A stretch of 16,109 nt of DNA. It comes from JBCBXA01 sp039816825 (GTDB taxonomy: Bacteria; Pseudomonadota; Alphaproteobacteria; Rhizobiales; Rhizobiaceae). The notes beneath the pieces are model-generated. The model ran no database searches. It saw only the letters and a list, made by a program, of their open reading frames with translations, and was not told where the DNA came from. The stretch covers positions 1 to 16,109 of the forward strand of contig JBCBXA010000066.1 of NCBI GenBank assembly GCA_039816825.1, given 5' to 3'. Positions 7,494 to 15,135 of this stretch are shown here, piece after piece. The position numbers and the translations under genes were made by a program. Numbering within the stretch: position 1 is the stretch's first letter; each line of letters begins with the position of its first letter.

Positions 7494-8570
7494 CTAGCGA
7501 CCGCACACATAGTCAATATGGCGGGCCATGTCAGCTGCGTCGGCTGCGTTGAGAGCTCCCAGACGAATGTCACACCGCCAACTGTCACCCCCGGCAAGTT
7601 CGACATACTGCCCCTTGGCCTTCTCCGCTGAATAGCCCTCAACCTCCGAGGTCGATGGGAAAGCCATACCCAGCCCCTGCTGATCCGCCGTACGGCAGAT
7701 CCAGCGCGTGGCCATCGGCGTCTGGTCGGGCCGAAACCGGATGTAGTCCGCGTGCCCGTCCGGGTGCCGTTGCATGGCATGGGCAAAGCCATTGTCATCA
7801 GCCTGCATGTCGAGCGTGAAAACGACCTCAGGATCGAACGTCATATCCGGGCGTAGCACATGAGACTCTGTCGGATCATCAGCCAGTTGTTCCAGAAGCT
7901 CACGATAACCCTCTGGCGGCGAGATATGCGCTGGGATGGACCTTCGGACCCGCACGTGATTGGCGTCATAGGTGGCGGAATAAACAAGCTGGCCATCATC
8001 CACCGGGCGGAAATTGGCGTGGCCGAGATACATTAGATCCATCGGCGTATGCTTGTGGTTCTGAACCTCGATCGAAACGTCAATCAGCGTGTCTGACGGA
8101 CCGAGCGAAACGCTCGCGTGGGCGGTATAGTTGTGGGCGAAAGCCTTGGTGTAAGTGAACTGGCCAAGCACGCGCACTCCGCCATCCTCAGAAAACTCCA
8201 GAACCGCATCGGCAAAGGGCGCGTTGGGGATTTCACCATGCAGGACATGGTCGTCGCCTTCCCCTGGCGCGCCGATGGCCGTCATGCCGCAATGAATGAA
8301 GAAAGCGCCGTAGGTCTCGAGATAGTTACGCGTTGGGATGGGCTGGTGGAACATAGAGCCCATGGTGAGGTTGCGCCCATCGAAGGTTGCGGACCAGATC
8401 TGCTGTCCCTGATAGGGCAAAATCACGATCTCGCCGCGCTCATTGGTGACACGCAGGGCTGCGACTCCGGACGGGAAACGGAAGGCAGTGACCCGCATCC
8501 CCGCAGTTTCGGCAACAAGGCGTTCCGTATCTGAAAACCAGTCCGGATGAAGATAAAGCCGAGCCGTCAT
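7494..8570 (-). CDS. DUF4432 aldose-1-epimerase-like protein (putative mutarotase)
   Basis: A 358-residue protein that looks like the galactose-mutarotase beta-sandwich superfamily, DUF4432 branch. Candidate catalytic residues are His111 in LHGE, His184 in YLGHANF and an acid near EVEGYS (309-314), matching the His/His/Glu logic of aldose epimerases. It would interconvert anomers of the imported sugar before the isomerase; many DUF4432 members are uncharacterised. ATG 8570 is chosen because it makes a 4-nt ATGA overlap with the kinase stop; the frame stays open upstream to 8690 but only inside the kinase gene. The overlap implies coupled translation. Confidence 0.8.
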   Translation of the reverse strand: MTARLYLHPDWFSDTERLVAETAGMRVTAFRFPSGVAALRVTNERGEIVILPYQGQQIWSATFDGRNLTMGSMFHQPIPTRNYLETYGAFFIHCGMTAIGAPGEGDDHVLHGEIPNAPFADAVLEFSEDGGVRVLGQFTYTKAFAHNYTAHASVSLGPSDTLIDVSIEVQNHKHTPMDLMYLGHANFRPVDDGQLVYSATYDANHVRVRRSIPAHISPPEGYRELLEQLADDPTESHVLRPDMTFDPEVVFTLDMQADDNGFAHAMQRHPDGHADYIRFRPDQTPMATRWICRTADQQGLGMAFPSTSEVEGYSAEKAKGQYVELAGGDSWRCDIRLGALNAADAADMARHIDYVCGR

Positions 8571-9595
8571 GATGCTTGAGCCGTTGTAGAAGCCACACTT
8601 GTGAGCAGTTCCTGCGCAGGGGGAATGCCGCCCGTGGCTGTCATATTGGACAGAGACGCCGCAGCGGCCTTGTGGCCGAGATCGAGGCACATATCCGGAG
8701 CCCAGCTCTGGTGCACTCCGTAAATGACACCAGCGCAGAACGCGTCACCAGCGCCTACGGGACTCACGATCTTGTCTGCAGAGACGGCTTCGCTCTCCCG
8801 GTTGAAGACTTGCCCACTTCGATCAACCCAAACGGCATGCTCGGCAGTATGGATGATGGCGGCCCGCTGTACACCTTTGGACAGAAGCGCCTGACCGGCC
8901 GTTTCCAAAGACGCTGGATCAGCGACTTCGTAGCCAACCACTCGGCCGGCCTCGACTTCATTGATAATCAGATAGTCCATGTAGGGAAGCGCTGCGGCGA
9001 CGATGGCGGCGAAGTCATCATGAGCCGCAGAAACCAGATCCACACAGGTTATCATACCGGCCTTCTGGGCGCTTTGAAGCAGATCTGCAGCCATCGTGGT
9101 TCCATCACCACGCAACGCGTCAAAGCTTCCAAGGAGCATGAGATAGCCAAAGTAGAAGAGCGGTTGCTTGCCGCCGTGCTGTCTCAACACCTCAAGGTGC
9201 ACATGCTCCAGATGAAATATGTCGTTGGCCCCGCCCTGATAGAAGAAGGTGCGTGAGTCGCCAGGCAAGTTCATGACATGGGTGTGAGCCGTGGGCGCGC
9301 TGGCGTCGCGCGAGAGATGCTCCGCACTCAATCCTCTTTGTTTGCAGGACCGCTCGACAAAATCGCCATACTCGTCGCTGCCAATGCGACCGACGGGAAG
9401 CACATCAAGACGTTCATCCAACGCCTTTAGCGCAAAGGCCACATTGGCGGCACCACCGCCCACGCCCTGGGTCGCATGTTTGATGCGGGCGAGATCACTC
9501 TTCTGGGGCCAGTGCTCAATGGTGTGAACGATATCCACGATCCAGTTGCCGGCACAGATAATCGGTCGCCCCTCGCTTTCCGCTGTCGGAGCCAT
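8567..9595 (-). CDS. PfkB-family carbohydrate kinase (ketose kinase candidate)
   Basis: A 342-residue ribokinase-fold kinase. Seen features are GNWIVDIV (16-23), VGGGAANVAFAL (45-56), VGRIGSDEYG (68-77), INEVEAGR (211-218) and the anion hole PVGAGDAF (279-286) with catalytic Asp284. Unusual stretches include THVMN (105-109) and RTFFYQGGAN (115-124), a lid-region signature not seen in fructokinases or ribokinases I know. Placed between the lyxose-isomerase-like gene (1-nt TGATG overlap) and the mutarotase-like gene (4-nt overlap), it most likely phosphorylates the ketose made by the isomerase. ATG 9595 is preferred to an upstream ATG at 9613, which lies inside the isomerase gene. The position phosphorylated (C1 or other) cannot be told. 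Confidence 0.88.
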   Translation of the reverse strand: MAPTAESEGRPIICAGNWIVDIVHTIEHWPQKSDLARIKHATQGVGGGAANVAFALKALDERLDVLPVGRIGSDEYGDFVERSCKQRGLSAEHLSRDASAPTAHTHVMNLPGDSRTFFYQGGANDIFHLEHVHLEVLRQHGGKQPLFYFGYLMLLGSFDALRGDGTTMAADLLQSAQKAGMITCVDLVSAAHDDFAAIVAAALPYMDYLIINEVEAGRVVGYEVADPASLETAGQALLSKGVQRAAIIHTAEHAVWVDRSGQVFNRESEAVSADKIVSPVGAGDAFCAGVIYGVHQSWAPDMCLDLGHKAAAASLSNMTATGGIPPAQELLTSVASTTAQAS

Positions 9596-10251
9596 CAGTT
9601 GATCTCGTTCCAAAGCGGCAGGATCGCGGGTTCATCTTCCTCAACTTCCGAGAAGCGGCCCAGAGGTTCGAGGAAATAATTGTCGGTGCGGTCGTCATTG
9701 ACCTGGCTGACCTCGCCCACAAAAACTTTGCCCCGACCCGCTTCACCATAGAAGCGATGGTAGAGCCTGCGGGGTATCGTGACGCTTTCACCGGGCATCA
9801 AGCGCAGCGGTTCGTCGGGCTGAAGCTCAACCTTTCTGCCATCCACGAGAATATGGATCGCGCCGGTATCACCATCTTCATGGCGGAACTCGACGATCAG
9901 GTTGCCGCCACCGCGATTGATGATGTCTTCCATCTTGGCGTGGTGGCTGTGGAAAGGGGTTTCCTGCCCCTCATCCACAAACAGCAGCTTCTCTGCATAG
10001 GGCGCGGACGATGGGTCAGACTGAATGCCGTTGCGGACGCAGAACAGCGTCAGCCCCCTTTTTCCGAAGTCACCCGACCCAAAATCTGTCACGTCCCAGC
10101 CCATCTGATGAGCTCTGAGATGGGCAGACGTCTCCGCATGGCTCCTGTGATCGTCAACGGTCCAGTTCGCCCATGGCGGCAGCGCACAACGGTAGGTAAC
10201 CAGCATGTCCCTGGCTTCCCGCAGCGCTTGATTGATCTCGGACCGCTTCAT
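9595..10251 (-). CDS. D-lyxose ketol-isomerase family protein (cupin)
   Basis: A 218-residue cupin resembling the D-lyxose/D-mannose isomerases (EC 5.3.1.15). The diagnostic block is HSHHAKMEDIINRGGGNL (101-118), corresponding to HxHxxxxE. His101, His103, Glu108 and, in LYHRFYGE, His165 are the metal ligands expected for a Mn-dependent aldose-ketose isomerase. The N-terminus MKRSEINQAL is also typical. Family enzymes convert D-lyxose to D-xylulose and often D-mannose to D-fructose. It lacks a signal peptide and should act in the cytosol on the imported sugar. The start follows the ABC ATPase stop by 14 nt, and its TGA shares a base with the kinase ATG. The ligands all look intact; the true substrate may be a modified aldose. 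Confidence 0.88.
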   Translation of the reverse strand: MKRSEINQALREARDMLVTYRCALPPWANWTVDDHRSHAETSAHLRAHQMGWDVTDFGSGDFGKRGLTLFCVRNGIQSDPSSAPYAEKLLFVDEGQETPFHSHHAKMEDIINRGGGNLIVEFRHEDGDTGAIHILVDGRKVELQPDEPLRLMPGESVTIPRRLYHRFYGEAGRGKVFVGEVSQVNDDRTDNYFLEPLGRFSEVEEDEPAILPLWNEIN

Positions 10252-10265
10252 CGCCGCTTGGTCTC

Positions 10266-11399
10266 CTAAGCGGTTTCTGGGCGTATGCGCACCCCACTGG
10301 ATTCATCGAATACGCAGACGCGTGCCGGATCGACGGTGAGGTGAATCTCGGCGCCCATAGGAATGCTGTAGTCTTTGGCTGCGCGCACAATGGCGTGGCC
10401 ATCATCCATCTCACAGGTGACGATGGTCTCATGCCCGGTCATTTCGCATGAGAACACGATCCCCGAGAAATGCCCTTTATCCGGGCCGGCGATGCTGGTT
10501 TCTTCGGCGCGGAAACCAACCGACACATTGTCATGGTCCGCATAGCCTGCAAGCGAGACCTGACCGTACGCACTGGTGAAGGTGCCGCCGGAGAGCGACC
10601 CCTTGATGAAGTTCATGGGCGGAGAGCCCATGAAGCCCGCAACAAATTTGTTGGCCGGATTGTCATAGACCTCAGTCGGCGTCCCAAGCTGCTGCAGCAC
10701 GCCATCGCGCATGATGGCCACGCGGTGGGCCAGCGTCATGGCTTCGATCTGGTCGTGGGTCACATAGACCGTCGTCACACCGAGCGTTTGCTGCATGTGC
10801 TTCAGCTCGGCGCGCATGAAGCTGCGCAGCTTGGCATCCAGGTTGGAAAGCGGCTCATCCATAAGGAAGATGGCAGGGCGGCGGACGATGGCACGCGCTA
10901 GAGCAACCCGCTGGCGCTGACCACCGGACAGCTCCTTGGGATAGCGGTGGAGATAGTCCTCCATTTGCACCTGCGACGCCGCATCCTTGACGGCCGCATC
11001 CCGCTCCGCGGGCGACGCACCGGCTACCTTCAAGGGGAAACCGATATTTTCGGCCACGGTCTTGTGCGGGTAGAGGGCGTAGGATTGGAACACCATGGCG
11101 ATGTCACGGTACTTGGGCAGCACATGGGTGACGTCATTGTCGCCAATCACCATCGCGCCGGATGTGATGTCCTCCAGCCCGGCGATCATGCGCAGTGCCG
11201 TCGACTTCCCGCATCCTGATGGCCCAAGAAGAACCAGAAACTCACCAGGCTCGATCTCTAGACTGAGATCCTTCACCGCGTGGAACGGGCCATAGTGCTT
11301 GTTGAGCCCCTGTAGCTTCAACGAGCGAGCTGTCTCACTGACAAGGCGCTGCTCAGCAGGCGCACTTTGGGTGGCACTGATATTGGATTGCACGTTCAT
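10266..11399 (-). CDS. ABC transporter ATPase, MalK/UgpC-type sugar importer
   Basis: A 377-residue importer ATPase. Walker A is GPSGCGKST (59-67), the Q-loop is VFQSYALYPH (103-112), the signature is LSGGQRQ (157-163), Walker B is IFLMDEP (177-183), the D-loop is SNLD and the H-loop is His215 in VTHDQ. A MalK-type TOBE/OB regulatory domain occupies about 240-377 (MGSPPMNF, VGFRAEE). It powers the two membrane subunits encoded just upstream. The N-terminus carries about 25 extra residues before the usual first strand (SLKLQGLNKHYG). ATG 11399 gives a 4-nt ATGA overlap with the permease stop. It is 14 nt from the isomerase start, linking transport to catabolism in one transcript. Confidence 0.95.
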   Translation of the reverse strand: MNVQSNISATQSAPAEQRLVSETARSLKLQGLNKHYGPFHAVKDLSLEIEPGEFLVLLGPSGCGKSTALRMIAGLEDITSGAMVIGDNDVTHVLPKYRDIAMVFQSYALYPHKTVAENIGFPLKVAGASPAERDAAVKDAASQVQMEDYLHRYPKELSGGQRQRVALARAIVRRPAIFLMDEPLSNLDAKLRSFMRAELKHMQQTLGVTTVYVTHDQIEAMTLAHRVAIMRDGVLQQLGTPTEVYDNPANKFVAGFMGSPPMNFIKGSLSGGTFTSAYGQVSLAGYADHDNVSVGFRAEETSIAGPDKGHFSGIVFSCEMTGHETIVTCEMDDGHAIVRAAKDYSIPMGAEIHLTVDPARVCVFDESSGVRIRPETA

Positions 11400-12466
11400 C
11401 CCTTCACTGCCCCCAGCAGAATACCTTTGGATATGAATTTTTGCAGAACCGCGGCCATGGCGATCACCGGGATGATCATCACAATGATCACCGCAGACAT
11501 GGTCCACCACAGAATGCCACGCTCACCGGCGTTCATGGCCGAAACCAGGATCGGCATGGTCTGGGCTTCCGTGGTGGAGAGGAAAAGCGCCAGCAGATAC
11601 TCGTTCCAGCACAGAATGATCACCAGTAGCGTCACCGCCGCAAGCCCAGCGCGAGAGAGCGGCAGCACGATCTCGCGGAAGGTCATGATGCGGGTAGCGC
11701 CGTCCAGCTGAGCACTCTCTTCGAGGTCCTTGGGAATGGAGTCGAAGAAATCGTACATCAGCCAGACGACGATAGGCAGATTGATCACCGCATAGGTGAG
11801 GATGATCGCGATGTGCGTGTCCAGCAGGCCCACCGACTGGAACATCATGTAAACCGGAATAACCACGACCACCGGCGGCAGGATACGTTGTGAGATCATC
11901 CAGAACAGGATGTCGCCATTGCCGAGATGGATCTTGTATCTTCGCCCGATGGCCCGAGCTAGGAAGAAGAACAGAGCCGCGCCGACCGCTGCTGACACCC
12001 GCCAGTCAAATCCCAGGGCGAAAGCGGTGTAGATGACGCCCGCCGCGATGGCGACAAAGATGAGGATAGTGACGAGGTTAGGCCGGTATGTGATGCGCGC
12101 CAACGCATAGGCCGCCATTGACCCGATCAAAACGCAAAGAGCTGTGGCGCAGACGGCGATGACCATGGAGTTGAGGTAGGCGCGGATTGTGTCCTGCCAG
12201 TCCAGCACGAAGAGATCACGCCAGGCCTGCAAGGTTGGTTGATAGTCCACAAAGGGAATGAAGAACGGGCCATTGTTCACATCGGCCGCCGATTTGAACG
12301 ACGTGATGAGCAGCCAGTAAATCGGGAACAGGACAAACAACGTCCAGATCGCCAGCAGGCTGTAAACGATGATCTTGGTGCCGGGCGCCATAGCGCCAAT
12401 GGCAGGTGGCTCGAACCATTTCGCGAGGGCGCCACGGTCTTCAATGCGAGGTGCACGGTAAGCCAT
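11396..12466 (-). CDS. ABC transporter permease, MalG type, with two extra membrane helices
   Basis: A 356-residue inner-membrane subunit with the coupling EAA loop LEESAQLDGATRIMTFREIV (residues 248-267), followed by LPL. Hydrophobic segments lie near 31-54, 97-122, 131-151, 155-172, 189-209, 217-239, 271-296 and 318-343. Common MalG/UgpE proteins have about 280 residues and six helices; here the pair at 131-172 is inserted after AAYALARITY. ATG 12466 follows the upstream permease stop by 2 nt, and GAGAGGAT inside the end of that gene serves as ribosome-binding site. The C-terminal SKGILLGAVKG is typical of the family. It pairs with the MalF-type subunit and the ATPase. Confidence 0.93.
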   Translation of the reverse strand: MAYRAPRIEDRGALAKWFEPPAIGAMAPGTKIIVYSLLAIWTLFVLFPIYWLLITSFKSAADVNNGPFFIPFVDYQPTLQAWRDLFVLDWQDTIRAYLNSMVIAVCATALCVLIGSMAAYALARITYRPNLVTILIFVAIAAGVIYTAFALGFDWRVSAAVGAALFFFLARAIGRRYKIHLGNGDILFWMISQRILPPVVVVIPVYMMFQSVGLLDTHIAIILTYAVINLPIVVWLMYDFFDSIPKDLEESAQLDGATRIMTFREIVLPLSRAGLAAVTLLVIILCWNEYLLALFLSTTEAQTMPILVSAMNAGERGILWWTMSAVIIVMIIPVIAMAAVLQKFISKGILLGAVKG

Positions 12467-12468
12467 AA

Positions 12469-13641
12469 CTATCCTCTCACCCGGTTCAGAACGACAAGGT
12501 TGAAGAAAGACACGCAGCAGACCACCGTCACAAACAACAGCAGGTAAGCGATCGCTGCCGACTGCCCGAGATCGAGAGCACGCCACGCATAAAATGAGTG
12601 GAGAGACATGGATTCAGTCGCGATCCCGGGCCCGCCGCTGGTCATGATGTTGGGCAAGTCGACGATCTTGAAGGCTTCGATCACCCGCACAAGCATGACG
12701 GTAGCCGCCACGGGCATCACCTGGGGCCAAGTGATCTCACGGAAAATCTGCCACGAACTCGCCCCGTCGACCTGCGCCGCCTCAACATAATCCTTTGGCA
12801 CGTTCTCGAACGCCGCCAGCAAGATGATGAAGATGAAGGGGATCCACTGCCAACTGTCGCCGATGATGACAAAGGTGCGGGCTGCCCATGCGTCTGTCGC
12901 CCATGAGAAGTTGCCCAACCCGGCCCATTGCCAGATCTCGGCAAACGGCCCTTTGCTGGTGTCCGCCATCATGCGGAAGATGTAGCCCACGCCGATGGGC
13001 GTGATCATCAGTGGGATAAAGAAGGTAACGCGGAAGAAGTTCTTGCCGCGGATGGGCTGCGAGCAGAGGAATGCGAGCCCCAGGCCAATCAGAAACTGAA
13101 CACCGCAACCGACAAACACGTAGAATAGGGTCACACCCAGAGTGCCGAACTGATTGCCGCTGAGGAGCGTCGCGGCAAACATCCAGGCGATGCAGATGCT
13201 CATAAGCGCCGGAAACAAACGACCTATAAAGCCGATCACTGTGAAGGAGCGGCGGACATAGCCAGCCATGGCCCAGATCACCCAAGCGGTGACGGCGAGC
13301 CCGAATGCCCAGCCCAGGAGCGAAATGCTGGTGAAGGTGCCCAGGAAGTGAAACTGCTCGGACCCAAAAATCTGCTTGGTAAAGTTGTCCCAGCCTACGA
13401 AGCGTGACTTGTAGCCACCTGCCCGGAAGCGCGTGCGCGAGAACGCGAGAAACAGCGATGCCACCAGGGGAAAAATCGAGAAAATAAGGATCAACACCAC
13501 AGCGGGTGTGATGAAGAATTGGCGCGAATGCCTGTCCAGCCATTCGCTGAACCGCGCACCAAAAGACCGGTTGGCGCGGAACGCACCCGGAGCACGAGGC
13601 TCCGGGCGCGCTGTGTCCGCCAAATTATCAGCGAGACTCAT
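12469..13641 (-). CDS. ABC transporter permease, MalF/UgpA type, with two extra membrane helices
   Basis: A 390-residue inner-membrane subunit. TM1 is at 42-67 (FFITPAVV...), the family signature FVGWDNFTKQIF at 81-92, and the EAA coupling loop is VEAAQVDGASSWQIFREITW (286-305). Further helices lie near 103-128, 133-160, 168-193, 203-225, 256-280, 311-330 and 361-385. A usual UgpA-like subunit has about 295 residues; here about 65 residues carrying two helices (roughly 97-163) are inserted between the FVG signature and the helix that normally follows it. The cytoplasmic N-terminus of about 40 residues is proline/arginine-rich. ATG 13641 follows the binding-protein stop by 8 nt, with GAGG upstream. 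Confidence 0.93.
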   Translation of the reverse strand: MSLADNLADTARPEPRAPGAFRANRSFGARFSEWLDRHSRQFFITPAVVLILIFSIFPLVASLFLAFSRTRFRAGGYKSRFVGWDNFTKQIFGSEQFHFLGTFTSISLLGWAFGLAVTAWVIWAMAGYVRRSFTVIGFIGRLFPALMSICIAWMFAATLLSGNQFGTLGVTLFYVFVGCGVQFLIGLGLAFLCSQPIRGKNFFRVTFFIPLMITPIGVGYIFRMMADTSKGPFAEIWQWAGLGNFSWATDAWAARTFVIIGDSWQWIPFIFIILLAAFENVPKDYVEAAQVDGASSWQIFREITWPQVMPVAATVMLVRVIEAFKIVDLPNIMTSGGPGIATESMSLHSFYAWRALDLGQSAAIAYLLLFVTVVCCVSFFNLVVLNRVRG

Positions 13642-13649
13642 CGTTGGCC

Positions 13650-15134
13650 TCAGTTGGTGATGCCAAGGGAGAGCTTGTAGATCTCGGCCTGCTCTTCGCG
13701 GCCAAAGTCTTCAGTGATCTCTTCCCAACCTTCTTCGATGTTGGCGAGCGCCTCATCGACCGTCACTTCACCAGCAAGATAGCGGGCCAGCTCACGGTCG
13801 AGCACGACACCGGTGTACTGCTGGGCACCAGGGATGCGGAAGTCCGACGCCATGTTGGGATGGTTCAGACTTTCCTTGATCGCGCCGAGATAGTTCTCAG
13901 CTGCTTCCTGGCTGAAGCCTGCTTCGACCCACAGGCTCGTATCGTCGAGCTGGGAGTTGCGGTACGGGTTGTAACCCGTCCAGCCCATGGTCACGTCGAC
14001 ATTGGATTGGGCTGCCTGGTTCATGTAGCTCATGAAGTCATAGGCGGCCTGCTTTACCTTGTCGTCAGACGCTTTGTTGATGGCTGCAGTCCAACCGCCA
14101 AAGGCAGCAAACGGAGCATAGTTGATGCCATCAGTTGCATTCGGGCAAAGGTCGGCATTGCACTGCTCGAGCTCACCGGTCTCGACATTCAGCGCTTCGC
14201 GGGAGCCCGGCATGATCACCGCACCCACCTTGTCGCGGATGGCACTGCCTTCCTCTATGGAAAGCGGACCAATGTCGCCCCAGTCAATCATCAGGCCACA
14301 ACGACCGGATGTGACGAGACCACGCGTGTCACCAATGTCCTGGTTCAACTCGTCTGGCGGACCAAACTCGCCAGTCGCTTTGTAAAGCTCAAAGGCTTTC
14401 TTCCACGCAGCATTGTTGATCTTCGGCTTCATCGTCTCAGGATCGAAATAGAGACCTTCAGCTGTGCCCTTAGTCTGGACGCGGCTTGCAGCCATGGACT
14501 GCACGGCAAAGTAGGACTGTGCATTCCGCTTCTTGAAGATGCAGGAGCCATAGTCTGGCTCGCCATCGCCGTTCATGTCTGTGCCATGGATGGCTGCGGC
14601 GACTTCGAGATAATCTTCCCAGGTTTTTGGTGGTTCCAGACCAGCGTCTGCCAGCACGTCCGTGCGGTAGTAGAGCATCTGGAAATCGCCATCGAGGGTG
14701 ATGAAGTAGGTTGAGCCAGAGACCTTCTGGTTGAAGTCGCGGAAGTATGGCGCAATGTCCGCCACGTCGATCTTGTCATCGTTCTCGATATAGGGATCGA
14801 GGTTCTCGACGAGATCAGCATCGACCAACTCAACGCCCCAACCGGAAGCGAACACGCCAACATCAACCGAGTTGGTGCCGGTGGACCAGTCGGTGATGAG
14901 CTTCTGGAAGATCTCCGCGAACGGCACCTCTGCCACGCGAACTTCCGCGCCGGTCATTTCCTTGAACTCTTCGCCACGCTCAACAATGCGTCCGGCAATC
15001 ACAGGGCCAGGCCGCGTCAGGATGTTGATGGTGACGCCTTCATAGGCCATCTCCGCTGCGGCGATTTGTGGACCAGCCACAAGGCCCGCAGTCAGGGCAG
15101 TGCACGCAAGAGCGTGCTTTAGCTTCAGTACCAT
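13650..15134 (-). CDS. Periplasmic sugar-binding protein of the ABC importer
   Basis: A 494-residue extracellular solute-binding protein (family 1-like). Residues 1-27 form a signal peptide: basic MVLKLKH, hydrophobic core, and cleavage after AAA (A27|E28). Cys11 is not in a lipobox, so the mature protein should be soluble in the periplasm. GDFQMLYYRTD (149-159) is typical of sugar-binding members. DMNGDGEPD (186-194) fits the DxNxDGxxD calcium-loop pattern found in some of these proteins. The mature part has four cysteines (198, 279, 325, 330), which may form disulfides. It is longer than the usual 400-430 residues. ATG 15134 has GGGAGGAA (15140-15147) upstream. Its start is 1 nt past the regulator stop. 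The ligand cannot be read; sugar or polyol is inferred from the operon. Confidence 0.94.
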   Translation of the reverse strand: MVLKLKHALACTALTAGLVAGPQIAAAEMAYEGVTINILTRPGPVIAGRIVERGEEFKEMTGAEVRVAEVPFAEIFQKLITDWSTGTNSVDVGVFASGWGVELVDADLVENLDPYIENDDKIDVADIAPYFRDFNQKVSGSTYFITLDGDFQMLYYRTDVLADAGLEPPKTWEDYLEVAAAIHGTDMNGDGEPDYGSCIFKKRNAQSYFAVQSMAASRVQTKGTAEGLYFDPETMKPKINNAAWKKAFELYKATGEFGPPDELNQDIGDTRGLVTSGRCGLMIDWGDIGPLSIEEGSAIRDKVGAVIMPGSREALNVETGELEQCNADLCPNATDGINYAPFAAFGGWTAAINKASDDKVKQAAYDFMSYMNQAAQSNVDVTMGWTGYNPYRNSQLDDTSLWVEAGFSQEAAENYLGAIKESLNHPNMASDFRIPGAQQYTGVVLDRELARYLAGEVTVDEALANIEEGWEEITEDFGREEQAEIYKLSLGITN

Positions 15135-15135
15135 T

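Noticed and set aside
5387..10251. Direct naming of the run as a sulfoquinovose (sulfo-EMP) operon
   Set aside because: No sulfoquinovosidase, AGE-fold isomerase, LacD-type aldolase or sulfolactaldehyde reductase/exporter is present. Only the order of chemistry is similar, so it is kept as a hypothesis.
13644..14714. A 356-codon open frame on the plus strand opposite the binding-protein gene
   Set aside because: It is the mirror of a well-supported gene in GC-rich DNA, shows no recognisable motif and has no ribosome-binding site. Other long mirror frames (412-966 minus, 2290-3039 plus, 12782-13543 minus) fail for the same reasons.
15102..15104. Cys11 of the binding protein as a lipoprotein anchor
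   Set aside because: The residues before it (A-L-A) do not fit a lipobox, and a good AAA signal-peptidase I site follows at residues 25-27.
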